A stretch of DNA of 24,393 nt from VAZQ01 sp036522235 (GCA_036522235.1 DATDGG010000244.1:1-24393); one strand, 5' to 3'. Shown: positions 1 to 8,032, counted from the first letter of the stretch. Translations and numbers: made by a program. The notes: a model not told the origin generated them from the sequence alone.

Positions 1-47
1 ATTGATCGTCCCGATCTCGTTCGCTGTCCCTCACACCCGGCGCGGCC

Positions 48-76
48 TTGACCGGTCAGCCCGCGGCCGGTACGGA
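48..76 (+). promoter_or_regulatory. putative sigma-70 type promoter of tRNA-Ser
   Basis: TTGACC at 48-53 and TACGGA at 71-76 are separated by exactly 17 bases, and the predicted start of transcription falls a few bases before the tRNA at 87. The -35 matches the alphaproteobacterial housekeeping consensus well; the -10 is moderate. The position immediately upstream of a tRNA supports it. Confidence 0.55.
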
Positions 77-86
77 TGCCCGCCAT

Positions 87-179
87 GGAGACGTGGCCGA
101 GTGGCTGAAGGCGGCGGTTTGCTAAACCGTTATACGGTCTAAAGCCGTATCCAGGGTTCGAATCCCTGCGTCTCCGCCA
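87..179 (+). tRNA. tRNA-Ser, anticodon GCU, with encoded CCA
   Basis: The acceptor arm GGAGACG (87-93) pairs perfectly with CGTCTCC (169-175), followed by discriminator G176 and an encoded CCA (177-179). The anticodon loop TTTGCTAAA carries GCT, which reads AGC/AGU serine codons. A long variable arm built from TACGG/CCGTA marks the type II structure expected of tRNA-Ser. The T-arm has the usual GGTTCGAATCC core. All arms are intact, so the gene looks functional. It stands alone, with its own promoter upstream and an oppositely oriented gene downstream. Confidence 0.97.
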
Positions 180-246
180 GGCTCAGCGTTGCCCTTGGTC
201 CTGAGACTGATGCCACGTGCCCGCGCCAATCGCCGGGGGGCAGGCG

Positions 247-990
247 TCAAGCCCGCCGCCAGCGTGTGGCGGGGCGCTCGGCGTCCGGTTCATCGCGCGG
301 GCCGGCGATCCACCATGGCAGCCAGGCGAGCACAAAGCCGACTATGGCCAGCCCCATGACGATCAATGCGCGCTGCGGCCATGGGCCCATCGCATCGATG
401 AAGGGCGGAATGCCTTTGTCCGGCGGCGGATTGCCGATGAAGCCGTAATTGGCGCCGAGCGCGAGATCGACCGGCATCACGACCGCCACATAGGAGAGGC
501 TCACCGCCGCGACGCGCCCGAGGTCACGCCAGTGCGGTCGGAATCCCAGCACCGCGACGTCATAGACTGCGCTCGCCATGATGATCGTGTGTCCCGCCCA
601 GAACGCCCAGAACTCGAGATGCGCCGGCCCATTGCTGAGCATCGGCTGAACGAAGGCTTGCAGGGTGAGGGTGAACGTCCAGAAATAGAGGGTGGCCCTG
701 GCCCATCGGTTCATCGTCAGCAGCGCCAGTGGGGCGACCAGACCATTGAAATCGCAAAGGTGCAGGGGCAGGCCGCCATAGAGGTCGAGGCCGTTCCAGT
801 TCCACCAGATGACGTAGGCGAACCAATAGCAGAGCGCGAAGGTCGCCCACGACCGGCGCAGCATGACCTCGGCCGCGCCTTCGCGCAGCAAGCGGCCCGC
901 AATCGCCAGCGTCAAGATCAGCAGGCCGCAGACTGCGACCGCAAGAAGGTGCAAGCCGCTGAAGGGAACGAAGGCTTCCCAGGTGTTCAC
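247..990 (-). CDS. TIGR02206/YwaF-family integral membrane protein
   Basis: This 247-residue protein is hydrophobic throughout, with about six likely membrane helices, and resembles the TIGR02206 (YwaF/TMEM164-like) family. Visible family features are LPLHLCDF near residue 76, the tryptophan-rich YVIWWNWN stretch before it, a conserved GH...DVAV region in the middle, and NYGFIGNPP near residue 185. The length is typical. The bacterial members have no firmly established function, so none is assigned. The start is a GTG at 988-990 preceded closely by a strong AGGGGGG Shine-Dalgarno on the minus strand. It is transcribed alone, toward the tRNA. A plus-strand frame covering nearly the same bases is a shadow: it is rich in Arg, Pro and His and has no family resemblance. 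Confidence 0.8.
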   Translation of the reverse strand: MNTWEAFVPFSGLHLLAVAVCGLLILTLAIAGRLLREGAAEVMLRRSWATFALCYWFAYVIWWNWNGLDLYGGLPLHLCDFNGLVAPLALLTMNRWARATLYFWTFTLTLQAFVQPMLSNGPAHLEFWAFWAGHTIIMASAVYDVAVLGFRPHWRDLGRVAAVSLSYVAVVMPVDLALGANYGFIGNPPPDKGIPPFIDAMGPWPQRALIVMGLAIVGFVLAWLPWWIAGPRDEPDAERPATRWRRA

Positions 991-1350
991 CGCCCCCCCT
1001 GATCAAGTCGGTCCGCAACCTGTTGCGATCGCCGGCTTGGTCGCGGCGAGGCTGGTTGCCGAGGACCACGCGCTCTCTTGCGGGCGCGGCCTGTGGCTCA
1101 CTCTATCATTGTGCTCTGTTACGACCATGTGACCGGCTGCGTCCCGTCAGGGCGCTGAATGCTCCCGCCGGCGATCGTGGAAACACAGAAGCCCCTTAAG
1201 CAGTCGGTGGGGATCAGGCATGATGTCGCCAAGATATGGTTAATATCGGATAGCATATCGGCTCGGCGTCTGTCGTATTACCAAGTTTTATCGCCAGGTT
1301 GGCTTTCAGAGGTCTCAGTACGACTTGGGATCCGCAAGTGATCCCCGGGC
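991..1350. other. intergenic region between ywaF-like gene and porin upstream block
   Basis: No convincing gene lies between the GTG start of the membrane protein and the porin upstream block. The stretch about 1170-1340 is noticeably more A+T-rich than its surroundings and contains two direct copies of ATATCGG (1243-1249 and 1255-1261). A 60-codon frame at 1159-1341 lacks a clear ribosome binding site and any recognisable motif. The region must hold the promoter of the minus-strand gene and may hold upstream control sites for the porin, but none is clear enough to name. Confidence 0.5.
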
Positions 1351-1448
1351 GTGATTTTTGGGCAACACATGACCAAAATGTGCAAATCCGCGGTTTGTGC
1401 TGGTATTTCTTGATTGCCTGTTGAACATGGTCGGCTAGTGTGAGCACG
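1351..1448 (+). promoter_or_regulatory. conserved porin upstream block, copy 1
   Basis: This ~98-base block is related to the block at 3510-3608 upstream of the second porin. The best-matching parts are its left end (GTGATTTTT, then GGCAACAC) and its right end (TTCTT..TTGCCTGT and CGGCTA..GTG.GCACG). Within the right end, TTGCCT followed 15-16 bases later by GCTAG/GCTAA is a plausible promoter. A promoter or other cis-acting role is inferred from conservation and position only. If transcription starts near 1448, porin 1 would have a leader of about 265 bases. Confidence 0.5.
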
Positions 1449-1487
1449 CGGCGGAAAAGGGCTTTCCCGTTTTCGTCGCAGTTGTCG

Positions 1488-1521
1488 TTTGCACGCGTCT
1501 TTCTTTTGCACGCGCCTTCTG
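1488..1521 (+). repeat. 17-nt tandem direct repeat in porin leader
   Basis: TTTGCACGCGTCTT (1488-1501) is repeated with one mismatch at 1505-1518, a period of 17 bases. The core GCACGCG also occurs at 1444-1450, at the end of the conserved upstream block. The copies lie between the presumed porin promoter and the gene. Spacing of almost two helical turns would suit a regulator dimer, but no regulator can be named. Confidence 0.5.
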
Positions 1522-1714
1522 AAGACGGATGTGTTGGGTTGAGAGGTGCGCGTGCGCCTTGGTTGGAGAGCCGGATTGGGGGATCGATCGTGTCCGCGGG
1601 GGGCTGCGGCGACGTTCCCGGAGAACGGAAATCCCGCCCAAGGAGCGGAAGCTTCCCAAGAAAGCCTCTTTGGGGCTTGAGAGTTGGGGGAGCTTGCGAA
1701 TCTGGAGGCTGAGA

Positions 1715-3397
1715 ATGAAGATCGGAAGAAGTCTTCACGTCGTAAGAGGTCTTCTCCTTGGGACTGCCGCGAGCTTGGTCGCGACCGCGGCCGTGCGGGC
1801 CGCGGATCTCGAGACCGACAAGGCTCCCAAAGCGGAAGGCGTGAAGGTCTGCAGCCTCTATGGTGAAGGCTTCTACCAGATCCCGGGCGAGGGAGATATT
1901 TGCGTCAGGGTCGGCGCCACCGCGCGGCTCGATGGCGGATTCCGCGCCGACGGCGACGGCGGCCCGTTCATTGGTGCCGGTGCCGAAGATCGCAACAACC
2001 GCTTCCATACGCGCGACTTCGTGGCCCAGGGCCGCGGCACGGTCTGGGCCGATGCGCGTCACATGACGCAGTATGGCGTGTTCAAGGCCTATTTCAGCGG
2101 CGGCTTTGATGCATCGACCGGCTCCAGCATCAACGCGACGGCGTTCTGGAAGCGCGGTTATATCGGGTTCGCCGGCGTCACGCTCGGCAAGACGCAATCG
2201 TTCTTCGATTTCCTGAATGGCGCTTTCAGCTACGGCAGCTACCACCTGGGCGGCGGTTCGAACACCTATGACAGCGGCATCCTGCTCGCCGCCTACACGG
2301 CGGATTTCGGCCTGGGCATTTCCGCGACCGGCTCGATCGAGGACAGCAGCACGCGGCGCAATGCGATCTGGGATGCGGGAACCAACCCGCTTGCCATCGG
2401 CAGTTTCCCCGGGCCGAACGGCACCATCGTGATCGGCTCTACGGTCTGCTACGCCGCGTTGGTGACGCCCGACGTCGCGCCGGGCGTGTTGGCGGCGAAC
2501 CAGACCGGCTGCCCGATCGGCGACTATGCGGCACACCAATGGATACCCGACGTCGTCGGCAACCTGCGGGTCGATCAGGGCTGGGGCTCGGCTCAGGTTG
2601 CGGCCGCCCTGCATCAGGTTCGCGCCGGCCCCTATGGCAACAATGTCTCTCCGCTCGCCAATCTCGGTCCCGGCGAGTTCACCGGCCAGGCGCCTTCGGA
2701 CCGGTGGGGTTTCGCGGTCATGGGCGGCATCATGGTGCACGTCCCGACCGGCGAGGGCGACAAGTTCTGGGCCAACGCCGTGTATAGCCAGGGCGCCGTG
2801 GCTTATACGGGACTGAGCCAGCTCGACTCGTTTGGAACATTCTCGCGGTTCAACGGCGGGTCGGTCGGGGCTGCATGGGCGCTCGACGGCGTTTTTGCCA
2901 ACACGGTCGGTCCCCTCGCCGCGGGGCTCAGCCCCTCGGGCATTCAGTTGACCACCGCCTGGTCGCTCGGCGCTGCCTATGAGCATCACTGGAATCCCAC
3001 GGTTCGCTCGTCCCTGTTCGGCGTGATCTCCGACGTCACCTATCCGGGCGCGGCGAAGACCATCTTCTGCTCCTCGCCGGCCGGTCCGGTTCGGACGGCG
3101 GGCGGAGCAGTGCCGAATTTTGCCGCAGCGCCGGTCGCCGGCTGCAATCCCGACTTCATGGTTTTGGGCGTCGGCACGCGCACGGTCTGGAACCCGATCA
3201 AGAACGTGGATTTGGGCGCGGAGATCATGTATTCGCGGCTCGACCAGAATATGGGGGCCGGCGTGCTCCTGAACTTCGGCGGCGTTGGCAGCGTCCCCGC
3301 CGGAAACTACACGCCGCAGAATCAGAGCATCTGGAGCGGCTTGCTGCGCGCGCAATGGCACTTTGGGGCGCCGCCGCCCGAGGAGAGCCGTTCCTGA
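1715..3397 (+). CDS. outer-membrane porin, Porin_2 family (full length)
   Basis: This 560-residue protein is a Bradyrhizobium-type general porin: an outer-membrane beta-barrel, normally trimeric, that passes small hydrophilic solutes. A signal peptide covers residues 1-29/30 (basic MKIGR start, hydrophobic GLLLGTAASLVATAA, cleavage near AVRA-ADL). The family hallmark VKVCSLYGEGFYQIPG follows at residues 43-58, then about 500 residues of alternating strands rich in Gly, aromatic and Asn residues. PDVVGNLRVDQGWGSAQVAAALH at 278-300 is the usual mid-barrel landmark. The ATG at 1715 is chosen over the upstream in-frame ATG at 1529 because it has GGAGG at 1704-1708 and begins a proper signal peptide. 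One oddity is that the last barrel-strand Phe (QWHF) is followed by nine further residues, whereas such porins normally end at Phe. Its second copy follows at 3680. Confidence 0.92.
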   Translation: MKIGRSLHVVRGLLLGTAASLVATAAVRAADLETDKAPKAEGVKVCSLYGEGFYQIPGEGDICVRVGATARLDGGFRADGDGGPFIGAGAEDRNNRFHTRDFVAQGRGTVWADARHMTQYGVFKAYFSGGFDASTGSSINATAFWKRGYIGFAGVTLGKTQSFFDFLNGAFSYGSYHLGGGSNTYDSGILLAAYTADFGLGISATGSIEDSSTRRNAIWDAGTNPLAIGSFPGPNGTIVIGSTVCYAALVTPDVAPGVLAANQTGCPIGDYAAHQWIPDVVGNLRVDQGWGSAQVAAALHQVRAGPYGNNVSPLANLGPGEFTGQAPSDRWGFAVMGGIMVHVPTGEGDKFWANAVYSQGAVAYTGLSQLDSFGTFSRFNGGSVGAAWALDGVFANTVGPLAAGLSPSGIQLTTAWSLGAAYEHHWNPTVRSSLFGVISDVTYPGAAKTIFCSSPAGPVRTAGGAVPNFAAAPVAGCNPDFMVLGVGTRTVWNPIKNVDLGAEIMYSRLDQNMGAGVLLNFGGVGSVPAGNYTPQNQSIWSGLLRAQWHFGAPPPEESRS

Positions 3398-3509
3398 CGC
3401 GGACGGGAGGGACTCCTGGCCGCCCCGGCGCGCGCGGGCCGCATATTCCTGAATTCTTTCAACGGCCAAGCAACGCGGACTGCATGGGCTTCAACAAGTC
3501 CCATGACCA

Positions 3510-3608
3510 GTGATTTTTAGGCAACACCTTGGCAAAAATCGTGCTTCGGCGTGTCCGGAAGGGCGCTTCTTCGTTGCCTGTGGACCTGGCTCGGCTAAGG
3601 TGCGCACG
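3510..3608 (+). promoter_or_regulatory. conserved porin upstream block, copy 2
   Basis: This is the partner of the block at 1351-1448. It starts with GTGATTTTTAGGCAACAC and ends with TTGCCTGTGG, CGGCTAAG and GTGCGCACG. It lies in the 282-base gap between the two porins and ends only about 70 bases before the second ATG, so the second transcript would have a much shorter leader than the first. No clear intrinsic terminator was seen after porin 1, so read-through from porin 1 is also possible. Confidence 0.5.
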
Positions 3609-3679
3609 TTGCCTGAGGAGCTGCTCCTTGCCGGCACCCTGAGCGTATTGGTGCGAAAGTGGTCTTTGGTAGGCGAAGC

Positions 3680-4756
3680 ATGAAGCTGGGACGCATGAAA
3701 ACTGCGACGAGCTTGCTGACGAGCGTCCTCCTGGGGACGGTCGCAGGCTTTGCCGTGGCGGCAGGAGCCCGGGCTGCCGACATGGGGGACAAGGCCGAGC
3801 CGGTGCAGTTTGTGAAAATCTGCTCGCTCGATGGTCACACCTATTACTATATCCCCGGTAACGATGCCTGCACCAAGAACGGTCTGTCGTTGACGATCGG
3901 AACCGACGAACGTCGCAGCAAATCGCTGATGAGCCTTTCGACCGGCAGCGCGCCGAAAATCGGCAGTCAGCCGACCGATCGCCAAAGCGAGGTCTGGCCC
4001 GACCCATTCATCTCCTTGCGATCCGATCAGGCCTGGGGCTACGGGGCCTTGGTTGCAGGCGCCCACAATATCAACGGCGCCTATACGGGTGACAACTCGG
4101 TCCTTGGCGCCGCCAACGGATTCAACGCGTGTCTCCAGACGGGCGCGAGCGATTGCGGCCGTCTCGTCGACAAGGGTGGGTTCTTCGTGGGCCTGGGTGG
4201 CGAGGTCAAGCTGCCGATGCTGGGGCCGGGAGATCGGATCGGCGCCGGCGTTCGCTACAGCCAGAGCACGTCGACTGGTTTCGGCGGCGTGCTCAACATG
4301 TCGGGCCCCGATCTGTTCGGAGCGGCCAGCAATCCGGCGGTCGGCTGGATGCCGGACAGCGGCTCCGGCCTCGAATTGACCAAGGCGTGGTCGGTCCAGG
4401 CGGGCTACGATCATCAGTGGTCGCATTCGCTCAATACCAGCTTGTTCGCCGGTTATTCCAACGTCACTTTTGATGGCCAGTCGGCGAGCTCGTTTGCCGG
4501 CGCGACCTGTCCCGGCGGCGCGAATGCGCCCAGCGGCGCCGGCGGCAACTGCAAGTCCAACTGGGGCAATGTCGGGGCCGGCCTTCGCACCAGCTGGGCG
4601 CCGGCGAGCGGTCTCACCCTGTCGGTGCAGACCATGTACAACAACGTTTTCGGCGGCACGCCGGCGGCGCGGCCGACCGATGCCTACAATTTCGCAAATC
4701 AGGGCGTCTGGTCGTCCTATCTGCGCATCGATCACAGCTTCAATACCGCCAATTGA
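3680..4756 (+). CDS. short Porin_2-type protein with internal deletion
   Basis: This 358-residue protein is a shortened paralogue of the porin just upstream. It keeps a signal peptide (residues 1-33, ending AGARAADM) and the hallmark FVKICSLDGHTYYYIPG (44-60). It rejoins the family at PDPFISLRSDQAWGYGALVAGAH (107-129) and continues through the C-terminal strands (LELTKAWSVQAGYDHQW, GNVGAGLRTSW). About 213 residues of porin 1 (roughly 65-277), which would include the constriction-loop region, are replaced by about 41 residues with no strand-like pattern. The frame is open throughout, so it may make a smaller barrel, a non-pore surface protein, or be a decaying copy. The ATG at 3680 is preferred because MKLGR matches the MKIGR start of porin 1; GTG 3659 and ATG 3695 are alternatives. 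The protein ends SFNTAN, without terminal Phe. Confidence 0.8.
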   Translation: MKLGRMKTATSLLTSVLLGTVAGFAVAAGARAADMGDKAEPVQFVKICSLDGHTYYYIPGNDACTKNGLSLTIGTDERRSKSLMSLSTGSAPKIGSQPTDRQSEVWPDPFISLRSDQAWGYGALVAGAHNINGAYTGDNSVLGAANGFNACLQTGASDCGRLVDKGGFFVGLGGEVKLPMLGPGDRIGAGVRYSQSTSTGFGGVLNMSGPDLFGAASNPAVGWMPDSGSGLELTKAWSVQAGYDHQWSHSLNTSLFAGYSNVTFDGQSASSFAGATCPGGANAPSGAGGNCKSNWGNVGAGLRTSWAPASGLTLSVQTMYNNVFGGTPAARPTDAYNFANQGVWSSYLRIDHSFNTAN

Positions 4757-4781
4757 TCGGCAGCCCTCGCCGGGCGGAAGA

Positions 4782-5693
4782 TCAAGGCACAATCCCATCC
4801 CCTGAACGCGCTCCAAATCGCTCGCAAGCGGCGATGAACGCGCCGATATGGTCGATGATGTCTTCCTCCGCCAGCAGCGGCGCATGACCTTGGTCGGGCA
4901 CTTCGATGAAATCGAGATCCCCCCGGCGCGCCCGCATGGCCTCGACCGTGGCGGCCGAGAGCACGTCGGAATTGGCGCCGCGCACGACCATCACCGGGAC
5001 GCGCGCCAAAGCGTCGAATTCGACCCACAATGTCTGCAGCGGTCGCGCGAGGTCGATCCCCTCCAGCGTCTTGGCTAGCCTCACGTCATAGGTCGGCCGC
5101 AGCCTGCCGCCCTGCTCCTTGAAGGCGCGCCGGGCGAAAGCAAGCCAGTCGTCCTCGGAGAGCTTCGGAAATTGCGAGACGAACAGCCGGCGCAGGATTT
5201 CCGCGCCGTCCGCGTAGGTCTTGGGCTCGGGCAGATTGCCGACATAGCTCTTGATTCGCGCCAGGCCCTGCACGTCGATGACGGGGCCGATATCGTTGAG
5301 CACCACGCCGGCAATCGCGGTCGGGCGCGCCGAGGCGAGCAGCATGGCCAAAATGCCGCCGCGCGAGGTTCCCACGAACGCGGCGGGGCCGAGGTCGAGC
5401 GCGGTGAGCACCGCCAGCAGGTCGGCGAGCTCGGTGGCAAAGTTGTAGTTGAGCGGGTTGCGGTCGTAGTCGGAACGGCCACGGCCGCGATAATCCATCG
5501 CGACCACGTAACGCGGGTGCGTCGCGTCGCCGGCCAGCGCCTTGGCGAGGGCATCGAAATCGGCGCTGGTGCGGGCCAGGCCCGGCAGGCATACGACCGG
5601 CATCGCCGCGGCCGCCCGCGGCCCGTAGGCGCCCACATGCAGTTGCAAGCCGTCATTGGCGGTTATGAATCGACTGGCGCAGCCATCAATCAT
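4782..5693 (-). CDS. alpha/beta-fold hydrolase
   Basis: This 303-residue protein has the alpha/beta-hydrolase layout: an early beta strand and oxyanion region (MPVVCLPGLARTSADF, 31-46), DYRGRGRSDYD (67-77), the nucleophile elbow GTSRGG with Ser110, a plausible acid Asp243 in RGANSDVLS, and catalytic His270 in DQGHAP. A cytoplasmic location is expected, since no signal peptide is seen. The substrate cannot be deduced; relatives include esterases, epoxide hydrolases and C-C hydrolases. ATG 5693 is chosen because homology begins there; the open frame extends further upstream to 5957, but that part overlaps slt on the same strand and looks like shadow sequence. It follows slt by 68 bases on the same strand and could be co-transcribed with it. 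Confidence 0.85.
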   Translation of the reverse strand: MIDGCASRFITANDGLQLHVGAYGPRAAAAMPVVCLPGLARTSADFDALAKALAGDATHPRYVVAMDYRGRGRSDYDRNPLNYNFATELADLLAVLTALDLGPAAFVGTSRGGILAMLLASARPTAIAGVVLNDIGPVIDVQGLARIKSYVGNLPEPKTYADGAEILRRLFVSQFPKLSEDDWLAFARRAFKEQGGRLRPTYDVRLAKTLEGIDLARPLQTLWVEFDALARVPVMVVRGANSDVLSAATVEAMRARRGDLDFIEVPDQGHAPLLAEEDIIDHIGAFIAACERFGARSGDGIVP

Positions 5694-5761
5694 CACGAGA
5701 TCGCTCCAGCACCGACCGAGCCACGGGGCCCGCGCGCATCTTCCGACAATGTGCCGAAATT

Positions 5762-8032
5762 TCAATCGGTGGCGGCGCCGCGGTGCAGGTCGGCCTCGAT
5801 CATGAGGCGATGCCCGCCGCCCAGGCGGACCCGGTAGACCTGCAGGTTCTCCATGACGCGCTCCACGTAGTTGCGCGTCTCGGAGAACGGAATGCGCTCG
5901 ACCCAATCGACCGGATCGACCTTGGGATCGCGCGGATCGCCATAATGGGAAATCCATTCGCGCACGCGTCCGGGCCCGGCATTGTAGCCTGCGAAGGTCA
6001 GGATGTAGGAGCCGCGGTAGTTTTCCAGCCGGTCCGCCAGCTCGGCCGCGCCCATCTGTACGTTGTAGACGGCGTCGGACTGCAGACGTTTCTGGTCGTA
6101 GGTCACGCCGAATCTCTTGGCGGTTTCGCGCCCCGCCTCGGGCGTGACCTGCATGAGCCCCATCGCCTTGGCAGTCGAAATGTCGCCCTGCCAGAAAGTG
6201 CTTTCCTGCCGGGCAATCGCGTAGACGACGCTGGCGTCGACGGCGGGGCCGATCGCCCGATACTCCGGAATCCCGAAAGTCGGAAACGCATAGTGCTCGA
6301 GCGCATAGCCGCGCCCGAGCGCGGCCTTGCCGATGAGTAACGTCGACCTGGCGTCCTTGTTACGGCCGGTGACCTCGCCGAGCTCGGCCAGCGCCGCAAT
6401 GTCGGTCGACCGCTCGCCGAGATCGGCGGCGAAGGGCACGACCAGATCGCGCTCCCCGACCGCGTAGAGCAGCTCGGCCGCGCGCACGATTTCAAGCTGG
6501 GCAATGGCGGCGCGCCGTTCCGGCGAGAGCTCCGGTGGTGGGCGCAGCACGATGTCCTGGTAGCCGAGCCGCGCCCGCGCCAGCTGGCCGTAATAGGCGG
6601 TCCCGTAGCGCGCGGCCGCCTCGTAGTAACCGCGCGCTTCCTCCTTCTTGCCGAGCGCCTCCGCGGTGCGTCCCTGCCAGTAGCCTTGGCGCGCTTGCGT
6701 GGTCGGATTGCTGGTACCCTGCGCCACCCTGGCGAAGTGGGTCATGGCGGTCGCGGGATCGTCGAGGAAGCGTAGCGCGATCCAGCCGGCGGTGAAGGGT
6801 TGCTCCCAGCGTGGGCCTTCCTTGCCCGGCGGGGCGGCATCGCTCGCGATCCGATAGGCGGTCCGCGGGTCGTTGATGTCGAGCAGCTTGCGCGCCAAGA
6901 GACGGCGCTCGACCCACCATTGATCGGGATCGATCAGCTGCGTGGGATCGCGCGGCAACGACAGAATCAATGCTGCGGCCTCGGCCACGCTGTCCTGGTG
7001 CCTGAGCCACTGGGCGTGGGCAAACGTGTATCCGAGATCGCGGCTTGCCTCCGCCGGCACCGCCTCCAGCAGCGCCTTGGCATTGCCGGCCTTCCGGATC
7101 ACCGCCGCCCAGGCCTTGCCGATCGCCTGCGCGGTCGGGCCGGCACGGTTTGCCGCGCGCAGGCCCGCCTCGACATCCTCCGCATAGAGGCGCATGTCCA
7201 TGCGCGCCTTGTGATCGGTCGGCGTCAAAAGGTCCTTGAACGTCTCCAGGACCTGGTCCTCGATGTCGCTGGAGAGGGCCTCTTTTCGCCAGGCCTCGCG
7301 TATTTGCGATTGCGCGCCGGCGCGGTCCCCCAGCGCGAGCAGCGCGCGGGCCAGCGCGAAGCGGCCCTTGGCGGTCAGCGGCGCATCCTTGACAAAGGCC
7401 GCGCGCACGAAAGCGGGCTCCGCCTGCTCCTGCCACAACATGGCTTCCGCCCGGCGCCGCAGCAAACCGATGCTGGGCCAGGTCGGATTGGCGCTGATGA
7501 AGGCCGTGTAGCGGGAAAAGTCGGCGGTATTGTTGTCGCTGCGCAGCAGGACCCATTCGACGAGCTTACGGGCGAGGGGATCGCCTATGGTCTTCTGCAG
7601 ATCGGCAACCTGGCCGGTCTTGCCGTTGCGCGCCAGCGTGATGGCTTCCTTGAGGGTCGCGAGCTCCGTTGAAGGGATGGCCGGGCTTGCGGCCGCCGGC
7701 GGAGCCGCCCGGGCGGGCGCGCTGGCCGGAGCGGCGGGCGCGGTCCCTAAGGCGGGAGCCCCCGCGCTTGGCGCGACTGCCAGCTGCTGCGGCCGCGCAC
7801 GGGGGAGGGGGATCCTATCCTGCGCACTGGGGGCCGGCTTGGCCGCGGCCTTGGATTGGCCCTGCTCCCCCTTTTCCTTGGGCTTTGCGCTGACGCTCGC
7901 AAGCGCGGCTGATTGCGCCCAGCCGCTGTGGCTGCCGGCCAGGACGAGGCCGAGAGCCACGATGGCGCCGACGCCTGCCAATTCAGCTCTTATTCCGGCC
8001 ATGCGATTGCCGGCCAAGCGATTGCGGGCCAT
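5762..8032 (-). CDS. slt: soluble lytic murein transglycosylase (GH23)
   Basis: This 756-residue periplasmic enzyme is predicted to cleave the MurNAc-GlcNAc bond of peptidoglycan, forming 1,6-anhydroMurNAc ends. The signal peptide ends near GSHSGWAQ-S (residue 40). A Pro/Ala/Lys-rich, probably disordered stretch follows to about 120, then a long helical superhelical domain (~125-590) and the C-terminal GH23 lysozyme-like domain. In the latter, AIARQESTFW holds catalytic Glu610, followed by KAMGLMQVTPEAG and TFAGYNAGPGRVREW. It is longer than E. coli Slt70 (645 aa), mainly through the disordered segment. The start is uncertain: ATG 8032 lies inside a 15-base tandem repeat (8003-8032), and ATG 8002 would give a more compact signal peptide. 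The gene is divergent from dapA. Confidence 0.92.
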   Translation of the reverse strand: MARNRLAGNRMAGIRAELAGVGAIVALGLVLAGSHSGWAQSAALASVSAKPKEKGEQGQSKAAAKPAPSAQDRIPLPRARPQQLAVAPSAGAPALGTAPAAPASAPARAAPPAAASPAIPSTELATLKEAITLARNGKTGQVADLQKTIGDPLARKLVEWVLLRSDNNTADFSRYTAFISANPTWPSIGLLRRRAEAMLWQEQAEPAFVRAAFVKDAPLTAKGRFALARALLALGDRAGAQSQIREAWRKEALSSDIEDQVLETFKDLLTPTDHKARMDMRLYAEDVEAGLRAANRAGPTAQAIGKAWAAVIRKAGNAKALLEAVPAEASRDLGYTFAHAQWLRHQDSVAEAAALILSLPRDPTQLIDPDQWWVERRLLARKLLDINDPRTAYRIASDAAPPGKEGPRWEQPFTAGWIALRFLDDPATAMTHFARVAQGTSNPTTQARQGYWQGRTAEALGKKEEARGYYEAAARYGTAYYGQLARARLGYQDIVLRPPPELSPERRAAIAQLEIVRAAELLYAVGERDLVVPFAADLGERSTDIAALAELGEVTGRNKDARSTLLIGKAALGRGYALEHYAFPTFGIPEYRAIGPAVDASVVYAIARQESTFWQGDISTAKAMGLMQVTPEAGRETAKRFGVTYDQKRLQSDAVYNVQMGAAELADRLENYRGSYILTFAGYNAGPGRVREWISHYGDPRDPKVDPVDWVERIPFSETRNYVERVMENLQVYRVRLGGGHRLMIEADLHRGAATD
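8003..8032. repeat. 15-bp tandem repeat at the slt start
   Basis: GCGATTGCCGGCCAA (8003-8017) is followed directly by GCGATTGCGGGCCAT (8018-8032), with two mismatches. On the minus strand the two units encode MARNR/LAGNR and supply the upstream of two possible start codons, at 8032 and 8002. Confidence 0.6.

Noticed and set aside
217..1002. 261-codon plus-strand frame opposite the YwaF-like gene
   Set aside because: Composition is Arg/Pro/His-rich and lacks structure, while the minus frame gives a recognisable membrane protein with a strong ribosome binding site.
1159..1341. 60-codon plus-strand frame in the A+T-rich intergenic region
   Set aside because: It has no good ribosome binding site, no recognisable domain and no conserved partner; conservation in relatives would be needed to revive it.
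1214..3469. 751-codon minus-strand open frame antisense to porin 1
   Set aside because: It is rich in Arg/Ala/Gly with no family motif and opposes a clear porin; such long antisense frames are expected at this GC content. The same applies to 3491-4885 (-), 12498-13976 (-), 15675-16910 (-), 17617-18711 (-) and 20421-22217 (-).
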